64,000 nt of DNA from Enterococcus caccae ATCC BAA-1240 (GCF_000407145.1 NZ_KE136472.1:787658-851657); one strand, 5' to 3'; shown: positions 1 to 8,999, counted from the stretch's first letter. The notes: generated by a model not told the origin, from the sequence alone. Numbers and translations: made by a program.

Positions 1-81
1 GCAACTGTTAAAACTTTTTTGATCATAATCTAACCTCAATTCAGAAATATTTTAATATATAGATTATAAAACAAACATCAG

Positions 82-109
82 TTGACAAAAACAGCCAATT
101 GGGTTATTT
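82..109 (+). promoter_or_regulatory. Possible promoter for the MocR-type regulator
   Basis: A perfect TTGACA is at 82-87, and TTATTT lies at 104-109 with a 16-base spacer. The -35 is good and the -10 is weak. If used, the transcript would carry a ~220-base leader containing the two 34-bp direct repeats before the regulator gene. Confidence 0.4.
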
Positions 110-129
110 TCAGGTCATCCAATTGCTGC

Positions 130-235
130 GAAACACAACGAACGAAGAGAGTTGATGTTGAGCAGTACAAGACGACCAAAGGGAGAGTTGTTCCTTTGTT
201 TGAAACACAACGAACGAAGAGAGTTGATGTTGAGC
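130..235 (+). repeat. Two perfect 34-bp direct repeats
   Basis: Positions 130-163 and 202-235 are identical over 34 bases; the unit starts GAAACACAACGAACG and ends GTTGATGTTGAGC. The 38-base spacer contains a short inverted repeat (CAAAGG ... CCTTTG). The core AAACACAACGA ... GAGTTGATG reappears in reverse complement at 23822-23856, where the match extends into the flanking AATTGCTG, so this is part of a dispersed repeat and not a unique regulator site. The rest of 1-337 is AT-rich; I see no gene in it. Confidence 0.8.
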
Positions 236-337
236 CAATGAATTCACTGAGAGAGTGGATTCTTACATTTACTTCTCATCAAATTTCACAAATCTATAAA
301 GTAAACTGTATTAAAACTAAAAAAAGGAGTTAAAAGC

Positions 338-1780
338 ATGTGGTCACTCAAAAAGGAAAAAGGAGTCCCAATATACGTTAGCATCATCGAGTTGGTACTA
401 TCTTACATAAAAAATGGAGACCTCCTTCCAGGGGAACGTTTACCTTCAGAGAGAAAATTAGCTGTATATTTGCAAGTCAATCGTTCAACTGTCGTCCATG
501 CATTAGATGAACTTGTTGCTCTGGGATGGGTCGTCAGAAAACAAGGCAGTGGAACAATTGTTAACGAAGGAAAGTGGGGAATTAGTACAACCCCTAGAAC
601 GGATTGGCATCGCTATCTAGAACAAAATGTTTTTGCGAAAGTCGATCCTTACGTAGAGCAAATCGAGAGATTGATCAAGCAGTCAGGTAATGATATTTTA
701 GATTTATACACAGGTGAGTTACCTTTAGATTTAATTCCAAGTTTTTCGTTTCCGCCACTGACATGGAAGCATTTTTTGGAAGAAGAACAACAAGACGATC
801 TAGGGTACTATCCACTACGGCAAGCAATCAGTCATGAGACAGAGAAAGAATACGGTTTTTCACTTTCTCCTGAAAGTCTTTTGATCACTTCTGGCGCGCA
901 ACAGGCGTTATTCTTAATCTTACAAGTATTATTACAATCCGGCGACAGCGTTGCGATTGAAGACCCGTCCTTTCTGTATGCACTTCCAATTTTTCAAGCA
1001 GCAGGTATCCGTCTTTACGGTGTAGAAATGGATCAAGAGGGTATTGATCTGATAGCACTTGAAAAAGTTATCCGTCAGCATAGAGTCAAGATGGTCATGG
1101 TTAATCCATCATTTCAAAATCCAACGGGGAAAACAATGTCGATGAAACGCAGGAAAGCACTTATTGAACTGTGTCAGAAATACCAAATACCGATTATTGA
1201 AGATGATGTTTTTGCTAAATTAAATTTTGTTCCCTCAGATAAAGTTCAGCCGTTAAAAAAATTAGATCCTGAAAATGTGCTCTATATTGGTTCACTCTCA
1301 AAACTTCTCGGTTCTACAACTAAAATCGGTTGGCTAAGTGCGCCGACTTCTGTAAATCAACAATTGGCGGAAGCTAGAAAGATGATGGATTTTTCGTTAA
1401 GTATTTTCCCGCAAGTATTAGCAAATTTAGCGCTGACCGATGAAAACTTTCCAGCAAAGGTTGCTATTTTGAAGCAAAATTTAGAGCAAAGAGGAAAAGC
1501 TGTGTTTGAGTTATTGGATGAGCTACCAGAATGGCAAGTCAGTATGCCAGAAGGCGGTTTTTATATTTGGGCAAAATGGAGACGTGGAAAACTTCAGCCA
1601 AAAGACTGGGCTATTTTTTTGCAAGAAGGACTATTGATCGCACCAAGTTTCTTTTTTAGTGAAAATCAAGATAGTATTCGTATCAATTTTTCTAGAGTGG
1701 ATGAAGTCAATTTTTCGTTATTTAAAACAAAATTACTAGAGGTTACCAAAAAAATAATAATGGATACAAACGCATTATGA
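338..1780 (+). CDS. MocR/PdxR-type transcriptional regulator (GntR winged helix fused to a class I aminotransferase domain)
   Basis: The N-terminal ~75 residues form a GntR winged helix (GERLPSERKLAVYLQVNRST). The rest is a fold-type I PLP aminotransferase: VNPSFQNPTG, EDDVFAKLNF in the aspartate segment, GSLSKLLGSTTKIGW with the PLP lysine, and a C-terminal IRINFSRV arginine. In this family the aminotransferase part usually senses PLP or an amino-acid derivative and controls a neighbouring gene. At 480 residues it is full length. The ATG at 338 follows AAGGAG. It is separated by 28 bases from a nitroreductase gene, so that is the likely cotranscribed partner or target. No pdxS/pdxT is visible, so PdxR is not assigned. 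The ligand is unknown. Confidence 0.88.
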   Translation: MWSLKKEKGVPIYVSIIELVLSYIKNGDLLPGERLPSERKLAVYLQVNRSTVVHALDELVALGWVVRKQGSGTIVNEGKWGISTTPRTDWHRYLEQNVFAKVDPYVEQIERLIKQSGNDILDLYTGELPLDLIPSFSFPPLTWKHFLEEEQQDDLGYYPLRQAISHETEKEYGFSLSPESLLITSGAQQALFLILQVLLQSGDSVAIEDPSFLYALPIFQAAGIRLYGVEMDQEGIDLIALEKVIRQHRVKMVMVNPSFQNPTGKTMSMKRRKALIELCQKYQIPIIEDDVFAKLNFVPSDKVQPLKKLDPENVLYIGSLSKLLGSTTKIGWLSAPTSVNQQLAEARKMMDFSLSIFPQVLANLALTDENFPAKVAILKQNLEQRGKAVFELLDELPEWQVSMPEGGFYIWAKWRRGKLQPKDWAIFLQEGLLIAPSFFFSENQDSIRINFSRVDEVNFSLFKTKLLEVTKKIIMDTNAL

Positions 1781-1808
1781 TAAAATGAAAGAGAAGGAGG
1801 GATTCAAA

Positions 1809-2534
1809 ATGAACAAAACAATTGAGTTGTTAAGTAACCGGCGCAGTTATCGTGATTTTGACGAGAATCATGTTCTATCTCAAGAAAGCTTGCAAGCAAT
1901 ATTGGATGCAGCACGACAGGCACCGAGTTGGATGAATGGTCAATTTTACACGATTATCGTGATTCGAAATAGGGAAATCCGTGAACAATTAGTTGAATGG
2001 AATCCAGGAAATGCCCATATGAAGAAAAGCTCAGTCTTTTTACTTTTTGTTGGAGATCTTCATCGTACAAAGCTGGTCAGTGAAACGTATGGCAGTTCTT
2101 ACCAAATTGATGACAGCATTGAACCAATCATCTTAGCAACGACGGATGCAGCCTTAGCTCTTGAAAATGCTGTTGTTGCTACAGAAAGCTTAGGACTAGG
2201 TTCGGTCGTTGTTGGGAGTATTCGTAAACATGGAAAAGAAATAGGTGAACTACTAGAATTACCTGAGCACATGTTTCCATTATTTGGACTAAGTATTGGA
2301 AGACCGATCGTCGAGATGAAGGTCAAACCGCGCCTACCTGAGGCTGCAGTTATCCACTATGATACGTATCACCCGTATTCCTATAGCCTGATTGAACAAT
2401 ATGATCAAACAATGGAACTATTTGGTGAAGCAAGAGAAACGAAGCGTTGGAGTCAAAAATTTTCCGATTATTTTGGAGCGGAATCTCAAACCCTGACGGA
2501 CCAACTATTAAAAATGCAAGGCTTATTGAAGTAA
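1809..2534 (+). CDS. Nitroreductase-family FMN oxidoreductase (NADPH-dependent type)
   Basis: The protein begins ELLSNRRSYRDFDENH, the FMN-phosphate-binding opening of the nitroreductase fold, and continues with AARQAPSWMNGQ and ESLGLGSVVVGSIR, typical of the NfsA/Frp group. These cytosolic flavoproteins reduce nitroaromatics, quinones or flavins with NAD(P)H. The ATG at 1809 is preferred over 1785 because GGAGGG lies just before it; the product is 241 residues. It follows the MocR-type regulator closely, so shared control is likely. No clear terminator follows. The physiological substrate cannot be read from sequence. Confidence 0.85.
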   Translation: MNKTIELLSNRRSYRDFDENHVLSQESLQAILDAARQAPSWMNGQFYTIIVIRNREIREQLVEWNPGNAHMKKSSVFLLFVGDLHRTKLVSETYGSSYQIDDSIEPIILATTDAALALENAVVATESLGLGSVVVGSIRKHGKEIGELLELPEHMFPLFGLSIGRPIVEMKVKPRLPEAAVIHYDTYHPYSYSLIEQYDQTMELFGEARETKRWSQKFSDYFGAESQTLTDQLLKMQGLLK

Positions 2535-2596
2535 TTACCTAGATTAATTGAATAACTAGTTCTTTTCAGGCATTACTTTCCTCAAAAGCGTTGGAA

Positions 2597-2605
2597 TGAT
2601 ATACT
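2597..2605 (+). promoter_or_regulatory. Extended -10 promoter before the phosphohexomutase
   Basis: TGA-TATACT (TG at 2597-2598, TATACT at 2600-2605) lies 42 bases before the ATG at 2647. It fits an extended -10 promoter; no good -35 is seen. Confidence 0.4.
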
Positions 2606-2646
2606 TACTAGTGGATAAGAAAACAAATGATAAAAGAGGTGCTGAT

Positions 2647-4371
2647 ATGTCTTGGGAACAAGTCTATGAACAGTGGATAAATGAAGAAAATATACCAGAA
2701 AATTTAAAAAATGAATTGAAAGATTTAAAAGAAGATCCTGAAAAATGTGAAGATGCTTTTTATGCACCATTAGAGTTTGGTACTGCAGGTATGCGCGGTA
2801 TTTTAGGTGCTGGCATCAATCGGATGAATATTTTTACAATCCGTCAAGCAACTGAAGGTTTAGCACGTTTTATGGATGCTGAAGGGGCTGAAACTAAGAA
2901 ACGAGGAGTGGCGATTGCTTACGATTCTCGTCATATGTCACCAGAATTTGCAATGGAAGCAGCCAAAACATTAGCTAATCATGGTATTCCTGCCTATGTT
3001 TTTGAAAGCTTACGTCCAACGCCTGAGTTGTCTTTTGCTGTTCGCCATCTTAATGCATTTTCAGGAATTATGATTACGGCATCTCACAATCCAGCAGCTT
3101 ATAATGGATACAAAGTTTATGGTGCTGATGGAGGTCAAATGCCGCCAGCAGATGCAGATGCTTTAACAAAATATGTTCGTGAAGTTGAAAACCCGTTAAA
3201 AGTAGCTGTTTTGGCGGATGATCAGGCAAAGGAAAGTGATTTGATCACAATTATCGGTGAAGAAGTTGATGCGGCTTACTTGAAAGAAATCAAGACTGTA
3301 ACTATCAATCAAGAACTGATTAATGAAATGGGTAAAGAATTGAAACTTGTTTATACACCTTTACATGGTACAGGGAAAATGCTTGGAGAAAAAGCGTTAA
3401 GGCAAGCTGGCTTTGAGAAATTTGTATTGGTTCCAGAACAAGCCATCGCTGATCCGGATTTTACGACTGTTAAATCGCCTAATCCAGAAGAACATTCGGC
3501 CTTTGAATATGCGATTCGTTTAGGTGAAAAAGAAGATGCTGATTTATTGATTGCAACAGATCCTGATGCCGATCGTTTAGGTGCGGCAGTACGTTTGCCT
3601 AACGGTGAATACCAAGTGTTAACGGGGAATCAATTAGGTTCGATCATGATCCAATACATTTTAGAAGCACACAAACAAGCAGGAACATTACCAGAAAATG
3701 CAGTTGTATTAAAATCAATCGTATCTAGTGAATTAGCTACGGCAATTACAGAGAAGTACAATACAAAAATGGTCGACGTTTTAACAGGATTTAAATTTAT
3801 TGCAGAAAAAATCGAGCAATATGAAGAAGACAAATCCCAAACGTTCATGTTTGGATTTGAAGAAAGCTATGGATATTTAGTAAAATCATTTGTTCGTGAT
3901 AAAGACGCGATCCAAGCACTGGTTTTATTAGCCGAAGTTGCAGCTTTTTATAAAAAGCAAGGAAAAACTCTTTATGATGGGCTACAAGATATTTTCAAAG
4001 AATACGGTTATTACGAAGAAAAAACAATTTCAGTGACTTTAAGCGGTATCGAAGGCAGTGAAAAAATAAAGGCTTTAATGAAAAAATTCCGTGAAGAAGC
4101 ACCAACTTCATTTGCTGATACCAAGGTAACGCAAACGGAAGATTTCAAAGAATTAACTAGAACCTCTGCTGAAGGGAAAGTCGAAGTATTAACAACTCCA
4201 CCATCAGATGTGCTAAAATATTTCTTAGAAGATGGTAGTTGGATTGCGATTCGTCCGTCTGGAACTGAGCCTAAAATTAAATTTTATTTGGCGACAAAAG
4301 CTGCTTCTCAAACAGAAGCGAATCAAAAAATCAATAATTTTGAACAAGCAGTTAATGCGTTAACAAAATAA
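2647..4371 (+). CDS. pgcA: Phosphoglucomutase/phosphomannomutase (alpha-D-phosphohexomutase family)
   Basis: This enzyme interconverts hexose 6-phosphate and 1-phosphate and feeds UDP-glucose, glycolipid and wall polysaccharide synthesis. Visible motifs in order are the active-site serine loop TASHNPAAYNGYKVYG, the metal-binding DPDADRLG, the sugar-specificity GFEESYG and the phosphate-binding RPSGTEPKIKFY. At 574 residues it matches the long PgcA type of Firmicutes. The ATG at 2647 follows AGAGGTG; the ATG at 2596 lies within the extended -10 and is rejected. It appears monocistronic, ended by the hairpin at 4379. Confidence 0.92.
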   Translation: MSWEQVYEQWINEENIPENLKNELKDLKEDPEKCEDAFYAPLEFGTAGMRGILGAGINRMNIFTIRQATEGLARFMDAEGAETKKRGVAIAYDSRHMSPEFAMEAAKTLANHGIPAYVFESLRPTPELSFAVRHLNAFSGIMITASHNPAAYNGYKVYGADGGQMPPADADALTKYVREVENPLKVAVLADDQAKESDLITIIGEEVDAAYLKEIKTVTINQELINEMGKELKLVYTPLHGTGKMLGEKALRQAGFEKFVLVPEQAIADPDFTTVKSPNPEEHSAFEYAIRLGEKEDADLLIATDPDADRLGAAVRLPNGEYQVLTGNQLGSIMIQYILEAHKQAGTLPENAVVLKSIVSSELATAITEKYNTKMVDVLTGFKFIAEKIEQYEEDKSQTFMFGFEESYGYLVKSFVRDKDAIQALVLLAEVAAFYKKQGKTLYDGLQDIFKEYGYYEEKTISVTLSGIEGSEKIKALMKKFREEAPTSFADTKVTQTEDFKELTRTSAEGKVEVLTTPPSDVLKYFLEDGSWIAIRPSGTEPKIKFYLATKAASQTEANQKINNFEQAVNALTK

Positions 4372-4378
4372 AGTGATT

Positions 4379-4424
4379 AGGACTGAAAAAAACTGTATGG
4401 ATAGTTGATTTCAGTCCTTTCATT
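4379..4424 (+). terminator. Rho-independent terminator after the phosphohexomutase
   Basis: AGGACTGAAA at 4379-4388 pairs with TTTCAGTCCT at 4409-4418, followed by TTCATTT. The T-tract is modest. Confidence 0.7.
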
Positions 4425-4449
4425 TGTAAAAGTAGAAGGAGAGATAGAA

Positions 4450-5226
4450 ATGAATATTGGCTTTATCGGAGCAGGGCATATGGGAAGTGCAATGATTGAA
4501 GGGCTTTTAAAAGCAAAAACAGTTGATCCTGAGAATTTATTCGTAAAAGGTGGATCAAGTGGCACAGCTGAAGCACTCCAAAAAAAGTTAGGCTTTCAAT
4601 TGATCAAAGATTATGAGCCTTTTAAAACATGCCAGATTATTTTTATTGCGACAGGGGCTAAAATCGTTTTAGAAATTTTAAAACAAGCAGCACCATATAT
4701 GTCAAAAAACACCATTCTTATTTCAGTTGCGACGGGGCATACTATAGAAGAAGCTCAAGCTGTTTTAGACAAAGACATTCATGTTGTCCACGCTATCCCT
4801 AACACGCCCGTTAGTGTCAATGCTGGGATGATCGGAGCTGCTTTTGCTAAAAATATGCCAAATGATACAAAATCTCAAGCAATTCATGTGCTGGAATCCT
4901 TAGGGAAAGTAGAGGAAGTTAGTGAGAATATTTTAGGAACATTTGGGACAGTTGCTGGATGTAGTCCGGCATTTGTTGATATTTTTATGGAAGCATTGGC
5001 TGATGGTGCTGTGTTAGAAGGAATACCACGTGCGCTTTCTTATGAAATTACTGCTCAAATGATGTTAGGCTCAGCTAAGCTAGCGCTTGAAAGTAAAAAA
5101 CATCCTGGAGAGTTAAAAGATGGTGTAACATCACCTGGAGGTAGTACGATCAAAGGTGTGATGGCTTTAGAAAAAAATGGATTTAGATACGCTGTGATGG
5201 ATGCTGTTAAACAAGCAAACAGTTAA
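4450..5226 (+). CDS. proC: Pyrroline-5-carboxylate reductase
   Basis: Catalyses the last step of proline synthesis, reducing 1-pyrroline-5-carboxylate with NAD(P)H in the cytosol. The protein opens MNIGFIGAGHMGSAMIEGLL (Rossmann GxGxxG). It carries VVHAIPNTPVSVNAG and, near the C-terminus, the ProC signature LKDGVTSPGGSTIKG. At 258 residues it is slightly short of 270 but complete. The ATG at 4450 follows AGGAGAG; the upstream in-frame start at 4405 would lie in the preceding terminator. It is flanked by terminators on both sides, so it is a single-gene unit. proA and proB are not in the window. Confidence 0.94.
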   Translation: MNIGFIGAGHMGSAMIEGLLKAKTVDPENLFVKGGSSGTAEALQKKLGFQLIKDYEPFKTCQIIFIATGAKIVLEILKQAAPYMSKNTILISVATGHTIEEAQAVLDKDIHVVHAIPNTPVSVNAGMIGAAFAKNMPNDTKSQAIHVLESLGKVEEVSENILGTFGTVAGCSPAFVDIFMEALADGAVLEGIPRALSYEITAQMMLGSAKLALESKKHPGELKDGVTSPGGSTIKGVMALEKNGFRYAVMDAVKQANS

Positions 5227-5241
5227 AATAACATGAAATAC

Positions 5242-5284
5242 AAGACAAGTAAGACTTTATTCTAAGTTGCACTTGTCTTTTACT
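5242..5284 (+). terminator. Terminator after proC
   Basis: AAGACAAGT at 5242-5250 pairs with ACTTGTCTT at 5271-5279, followed by TTAC. Stem of 9 bp. Confidence 0.7.
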
Positions 5285-5323
5285 AGTTGTGTAAGAAAAA
5301 ATCTATCCGTTTTTGCCTAATAT

Positions 5324-5339
5324 TTGCTATAATAAGCAA
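5324..5339 (+). promoter_or_regulatory. -10 element and candidate operator of the ArsR-type repressor
   Basis: A TATAAT -10 at 5328-5333 lies inside the inverted repeat TTGCT-N6-AGCAA (5324-5339), about 30 bases before the repressor gene. ArsR/SmtB repressors commonly bind dyads over their own promoter, so autoregulation is likely. The dyad is short, which limits confidence. Confidence 0.45.
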
Positions 5340-5366
5340 GAGGAAATCATGAAAGGAAGCTCAGCG

Positions 5367-5654
5367 ATGAAAGAAATAGATGAAATTCAAAAAGTAAGTC
5401 AGTTGTATAAAGTGTTGAGTGATCCCACGAGATTGCGAATTTTACTATTGCTAAAACAAGGAGAATTAAATGTAACAGCGATAGGTGAACGTCTTTTAAT
5501 GGAACAATCCGCAGTTTCCCATCAATTAAAGCTATTACGAGACAGCCATGTGGTAAGATCTAGACGCGAAGGGAAAATAATCTATTATACATTAGATGAC
5601 CATCATGTTATCGATATTTTAAATCAAACATTTGAACATATCAAACACCAATAA
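5367..5654 (+). CDS. ArsR/SmtB-family metal-responsive repressor, CzrA-like
   Basis: A small winged-helix repressor of 95 residues. It has LSDPTRLRILLLL, the recognition helix MEQSAVSHQLKLLRDSHVV and the wing RREGKIIYYTL. The last helix carries D-x-H, then 11 and 14 residues after that His two more His (EHIKH). This spacing is that of the alpha-5 zinc/cobalt site of CzrA/SmtB, so it probably senses Zn or Co and releases DNA. The ATG at 5367 follows AAGGAA; ATG 5349 is also possible. No metal exporter is adjacent, so its target lies elsewhere or is itself. Confidence 0.85.
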   Translation: MKEIDEIQKVSQLYKVLSDPTRLRILLLLKQGELNVTAIGERLLMEQSAVSHQLKLLRDSHVVRSRREGKIIYYTLDDHHVIDILNQTFEHIKHQ

Positions 5655-5657
5655 CTC

Positions 5658-5711
5658 ACCTTTTCTAGGTTTCCTTTTGGGAAATTCAAAGAAAAGGGTA
5701 GTTTTTTTTAC
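5658..5711 (+). terminator. Terminator after the ArsR-type repressor
   Basis: ACCTTTTCT near 5658-5666 pairs with AGAAAAGGGT at 5690-5699, with a nested TTTCC/GGAAA hairpin, followed by a run of eight T. Confidence 0.8.
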
Positions 5712-5721
5712 GTCAGTTGGG

Positions 5722-5765
5722 TATACTAGAAACATGTTTTATTAGAGAAAAATGAAATGTTTCTA
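5722..5765 (+). promoter_or_regulatory. Probable hom promoter and a spaced inverted repeat
   Basis: TATACT at 5722-5727 can serve as a -10. Immediately downstream, TAGAAACAT (5727-5735) is repeated inverted as ATGTTTCTA (5757-5765), a perfect 9-bp dyad with a 21-base gap, ending 22 bases before hom. It could be an operator or an mRNA hairpin; nothing identifies the factor. Confidence 0.4.
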
Positions 5766-5787
5766 ATTTATAGTTGGAGGAAGAAGA

Positions 5788-7077
5788 ATGAAGGAAAAAT
5801 TGAAGATTGGGTTACTTGGACTTGGGACAGTAGGGTCTGGTGTTCCAACAATTTTACAAGAACATCAAGAGAAGATTTCACAAGTGACAGGGATGGAAAT
5901 CACTATCTCAAAAGCCTTAGTGCGTGACGAAGAGGAAAAAAGACGTCTAGCTGAGAAATTTGATATTCAACTCACAACAACGATTGAGGATATTATCAAC
6001 GATGATGAGATCAAGATAATTGTAGAATTAATTGGAAAAGTAGAACCAGCAAAAACCTTCATTACCAAAGCACTAGAAAATGGTAAACATATCGTAACTG
6101 CAAATAAAGACCTGTTAGCTCAGCATGGTAGTGAACTTGTGGCTTTAGCACAAAAAAATCACTGTGATCTTTATTATGAAGCAAGCGTTGCTGGCGGTAT
6201 TCCTATTTTGCGGACGATTGCAAATAGTTTGGCTGCCGATAACATCCAAAAAGTATTAGGAATTGTAAATGGCACAACTAATTATATGTTGACGCAAATG
6301 GTGTCTGAGAAAAAATCATATGATCTAGCATTAAAAGAAGCACAAGAATTAGGGTTTGCTGAATCTGATCCAACGAATGATGTGGATGGTATTGATGCAG
6401 CGTATAAAATGGTAATTTTAAGTCAGTTTGCCTTTGGGATGAATATTCGATTAGATCAAGTTGATACGCGTGGCATTCGAGGTTTATCTTTAGACGACGT
6501 TGAAATGGCAGCTCAATTAGGGTATGAAGTAAAATTGATTGGTTCTTCCGAAAATCAAGAAGGTAGTATCGCAGTTGAGGTCGGACCGATGCTTGTAGCA
6601 AAATCGCACCCAATCGCATCAGTTCGTAATGAATTTAATGCAGTATTTATTGAAAGCTCTGGTGTTGGTGAATCGATGTATTATGGACCAGGAGCAGGAG
6701 CCAAACCAACTGCGACAAGTGTAGTTAGTGATATTATTACGATTGCTAAAAATATCCGATTAGGCACAACAGGGCACATGTTTAATGCTTATCAACACGA
6801 TACTAAATTGGCAGAAGATGCTACGATTTCAGGAAAATATTATTTCTCAATCGAAGTACCAGACCGTCGCGGCCAAATTTTAAGATTAACACAGATAATG
6901 ACTGAAGCAAATGTTAGCTTTGATCAATTAGTTCAACAAAAATCCGACGGAACGAGAGCAAGAATTGTTGCAATCACCCATACAATTACAAAAGAACAAC
7001 TAAAACGAGTAATCAAAGAAATCGAAGCAACGGATGAATTTGAATTATTAAATACATTTAAAGTATTGGAGGACTAA
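5788..7077 (+). CDS. hom: Homoserine dehydrogenase
   Basis: Reduces aspartate semialdehyde to homoserine with NAD(P)H, the branch to threonine and methionine. The Rossmann motif GLLGLGTVGSGV is at residues 8-19. Further on are ANKDLLAQHG, the substrate-binding NGTTNYMLTQM and the catalytic segment DVDGIDAAYK. The last ~75 residues (FSIEVPDRRGQILRLTQIM) form an ACT domain, which in this family gives feedback inhibition by threonine. It is 429 residues, full length. The ATG follows TTGGAGGAAG. It is the first gene of hom-thrC-thrB, with thrC starting 3 bases after its stop. Confidence 0.95.
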   Translation: MKEKLKIGLLGLGTVGSGVPTILQEHQEKISQVTGMEITISKALVRDEEEKRRLAEKFDIQLTTTIEDIINDDEIKIIVELIGKVEPAKTFITKALENGKHIVTANKDLLAQHGSELVALAQKNHCDLYYEASVAGGIPILRTIANSLAADNIQKVLGIVNGTTNYMLTQMVSEKKSYDLALKEAQELGFAESDPTNDVDGIDAAYKMVILSQFAFGMNIRLDQVDTRGIRGLSLDDVEMAAQLGYEVKLIGSSENQEGSIAVEVGPMLVAKSHPIASVRNEFNAVFIESSGVGESMYYGPGAGAKPTATSVVSDIITIAKNIRLGTTGHMFNAYQHDTKLAEDATISGKYYFSIEVPDRRGQILRLTQIMTEANVSFDQLVQQKSDGTRARIVAITHTITKEQLKRVIKEIEATDEFELLNTFKVLED

Positions 7078-7080
7078 AAG

Positions 7081-8139
7081 ATGTACGAAGGATTATTAAA
7101 GCAATATAAAGATTATCTACCTATCACAGATCAAACACCCATGATTTCATTAGCAGAAGGAAATACACCATTAATTCCGTTGCATAGTTTGTCAAAAGAA
7201 CTAGGAATCACTTTATATGGAAAATATGAAGGTCTAAATCCAACTGGGTCATTTAAAGACCGTGGAATGGTTATGGCAGTTGCTAAAGCCGTTGAAGAAG
7301 GAGCCAAGGCAATTGTATGTGCTTCTACAGGTAATACAAGTGCAGCGGCGGCAGCTTATGCTACAAGAGCTGGTGTAAAAGCATACGTTGTTATTCCTGA
7401 CGGCAAAATTGCGATGGGCAAACTAGCCCAAGCAATCATTTATGGTGCAGATATCATCTCGATTCCAGGGAATTTCGATGAAGCATTAAAGGCTGTACGT
7501 GATATTGCTAAAACAGAAGCTGTTGCTCTTGTGAATTCAGTTAATCCTTATCGTTTGGAAGGTCAAAAAACAGCGGCTTTTGAAGTCTGTGAACAACTGG
7601 GACAAGCGCCAGATGTTTTAGCGATTCCAGTCGGGAATGCTGGGAATATTTCTGCTTATTGGAAAGGATTTAAAGAATGGCATGATAAAAAAGGAACCCT
7701 TCTACCAAGAATGCATGGATTTGAAGCAGAAGGCGCTGCTGCGATCGTAAAAGGTGAAGTGATCGAGCAACCTGAAACGATTGCCACAGCAATTCGAATC
7801 GGAAATCCAGCAAGCTGGAAATTGGCTGAAGCTGCACGTGATGAATCCAAAGGACATATCGATTCTGTTACAGACGAAGAAATTTTAAACGCTTATCGTA
7901 AAGTTGCGGCTCAAGACGGTGTATTTGTAGAACCAGGATCAGCTGCTTCTTTAGCTGGTGTAATTCAACATGTGAAAAGTGGGAAAATCAAACAAGGTGA
8001 AACCGTTGTAGCTGTTTTCACTGGAAATGGATTGAAAGATCCTGATACAGCAATCAATGCAACTGAAGTAAAAATCTCTAAAATGAGTGATTTAGAAGAA
8101 ATGCGGATGCATTTACGTAATGGAGTGTCAGAACTATGA
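7081..8139 (+). CDS. thrC: Threonine synthase
   Basis: PLP enzyme converting O-phosphohomoserine to threonine. The PLP lysine is K59 in [26 protein letters not shown] is the cofactor-contacting loop and [15 protein letters not shown] the glycine-rich phosphate cradle; FTGNGLKDP is typical near the C-terminus. At 352 residues it belongs to the short Bacillus-type class. It overlaps thrB by 4 bases (ATGA), so the two are translationally coupled within the threonine operon. Confidence 0.95.
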   Translation: MYEGLLKQYKDYLPITDQTPMISLAEGNTPLIPLHSLSKELGITLYGKYEGLNPTGSFKDRGMVMAVAKAVEEGAKAIVCASTGNTSAAAAAYATRAGVKAYVVIPDGKIAMGKLAQAIIYGADIISIPGNFDEALKAVRDIAKTEAVALVNSVNPYRLEGQKTAAFEVCEQLGQAPDVLAIPVGNAGNISAYWKGFKEWHDKKGTLLPRMHGFEAEGAAAIVKGEVIEQPETIATAIRIGNPASWKLAEAARDESKGHIDSVTDEEILNAYRKVAAQDGVFVEPGSAASLAGVIQHVKSGKIKQGETVVAVFTGNGLKDPDTAINATEVKISKMSDLEEMRMHLRNGVSEL

Positions 8140-8999
8140 AAATAAGAATTCCCGCAACCAGTGCAAATCTAGGTCCGGGTTTTGACTCATGTGGTATTGC
8201 TTTGTCACAATATCTGAATATAGAAGTGTTAGAAGAGGCAAAAGAATGGAAAATCGTGCATACATTAGGTTCTGATATTCCAAGTGATTCGACTAATTTA
8301 TTGATTCAAACAGCATTAAAATTAGCTCCTGATTTGTCACCGAAAGTTTTGAAAATGACGTCTGATATTCCCTTAGCTAGAGGATTAGGTAGTAGCTCTA
8401 GCGTGATTGTGGGCGGCATTGAACTAGCGAATCGCTTAGGCAATTTGAATTTATCTCAAAAAGAGAAAGTACAGATAGCGACTGAAATGGAAGGACATCC
8501 AGATAATGTGGCTCCTGCTATATGTGGAGATTTTGTCGTGGCCAGTTATGTTGATGGTCAAGTATATTCTGTAAAACATCACTTTCCACTGTGTGATGTA
8601 ATCGCCTATATTCCTGATGTTCATTTATTGACATCTGAAAGTCGAAGTGTGTTGCCAGCTTCCATTCCTTATAAAGAAGCGGTACAAGCAAGTTCGATAG
8701 CAAATGTAATGATAGCTGCGATTTTAAATGGCAACTTACCTTTGGCTGGACTTATGATGGAAAAAGATCGCTGGCATGAAGCTTATCGTAAAAAATTAGT
8801 TCCACATCTAGATCAGATCCGAAATCTTAGTCAGAAAATCGGAGCTTACGGAGCATTTTTAAGTGGAGCAGGTCCAACAGTTCTAATTTTAACTCCAGAA
8901 GAAAAAACGGATCAAATGGTTCAAGAATTGGAAAAATTACCAATTTCGGCAGCAATCAATGTTATGTCGATTGATCAAGAAGGAATTCAAGTGTTTTAA
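8136..8999 (+). CDS. thrB: Homoserine kinase
   Basis: GHMP-family kinase that phosphorylates homoserine with ATP, supplying the substrate of ThrC. It starts [18 protein letters not shown] (GHMP N-terminal strand) and has the ATP-binding loop [14 protein letters not shown]. The C-terminal [14 protein letters not shown] is the GHMP motif 3. At 287 residues it is normal length. The ATG overlaps the thrC stop. It is last in the operon and is ended by the hairpin at 9000. Confidence 0.95.
   Translation: MKIRIPATSANLGPGFDSCGIALSQYLNIEVLEEAKEWKIVHTLGSDIPSDSTNLLIQTALKLAPDLSPKVLKMTSDIPLARGLGSSSSVIVGGIELANRLGNLNLSQKEKVQIATEMEGHPDNVAPAICGDFVVASYVDGQVYSVKHHFPLCDVIAYIPDVHLLTSESRSVLPASIPYKEAVQASSIANVMIAAILNGNLPLAGLMMEKDRWHEAYRKKLVPHLDQIRNLSQKIGAYGAFLSGAGPTVLILTPEEKTDQMVQELEKLPISAAINVMSIDQEGIQVF

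Noticed and set aside
130-235. Possible CRISPR array
   Set aside because: Only two repeats, 34 bp with one 38-bp spacer, no cas genes nearby, and the core occurs elsewhere as part of a different element.
82-333. An open frame of 83 codons containing the duplicated ETQRTKRVDVE peptide
   Set aside because: It starts with TTG inside the -35 box, has no ribosome site, and the peptide repeat is only the translation of the 34-bp DNA repeat, whose length and spacing happen to keep the frame.
5324-5339. A complete sigma-A promoter for the ArsR gene using TTGCCT at 5313
   Set aside because: The spacer to TATAAT would be only 9 bases; the -35 is left unassigned.
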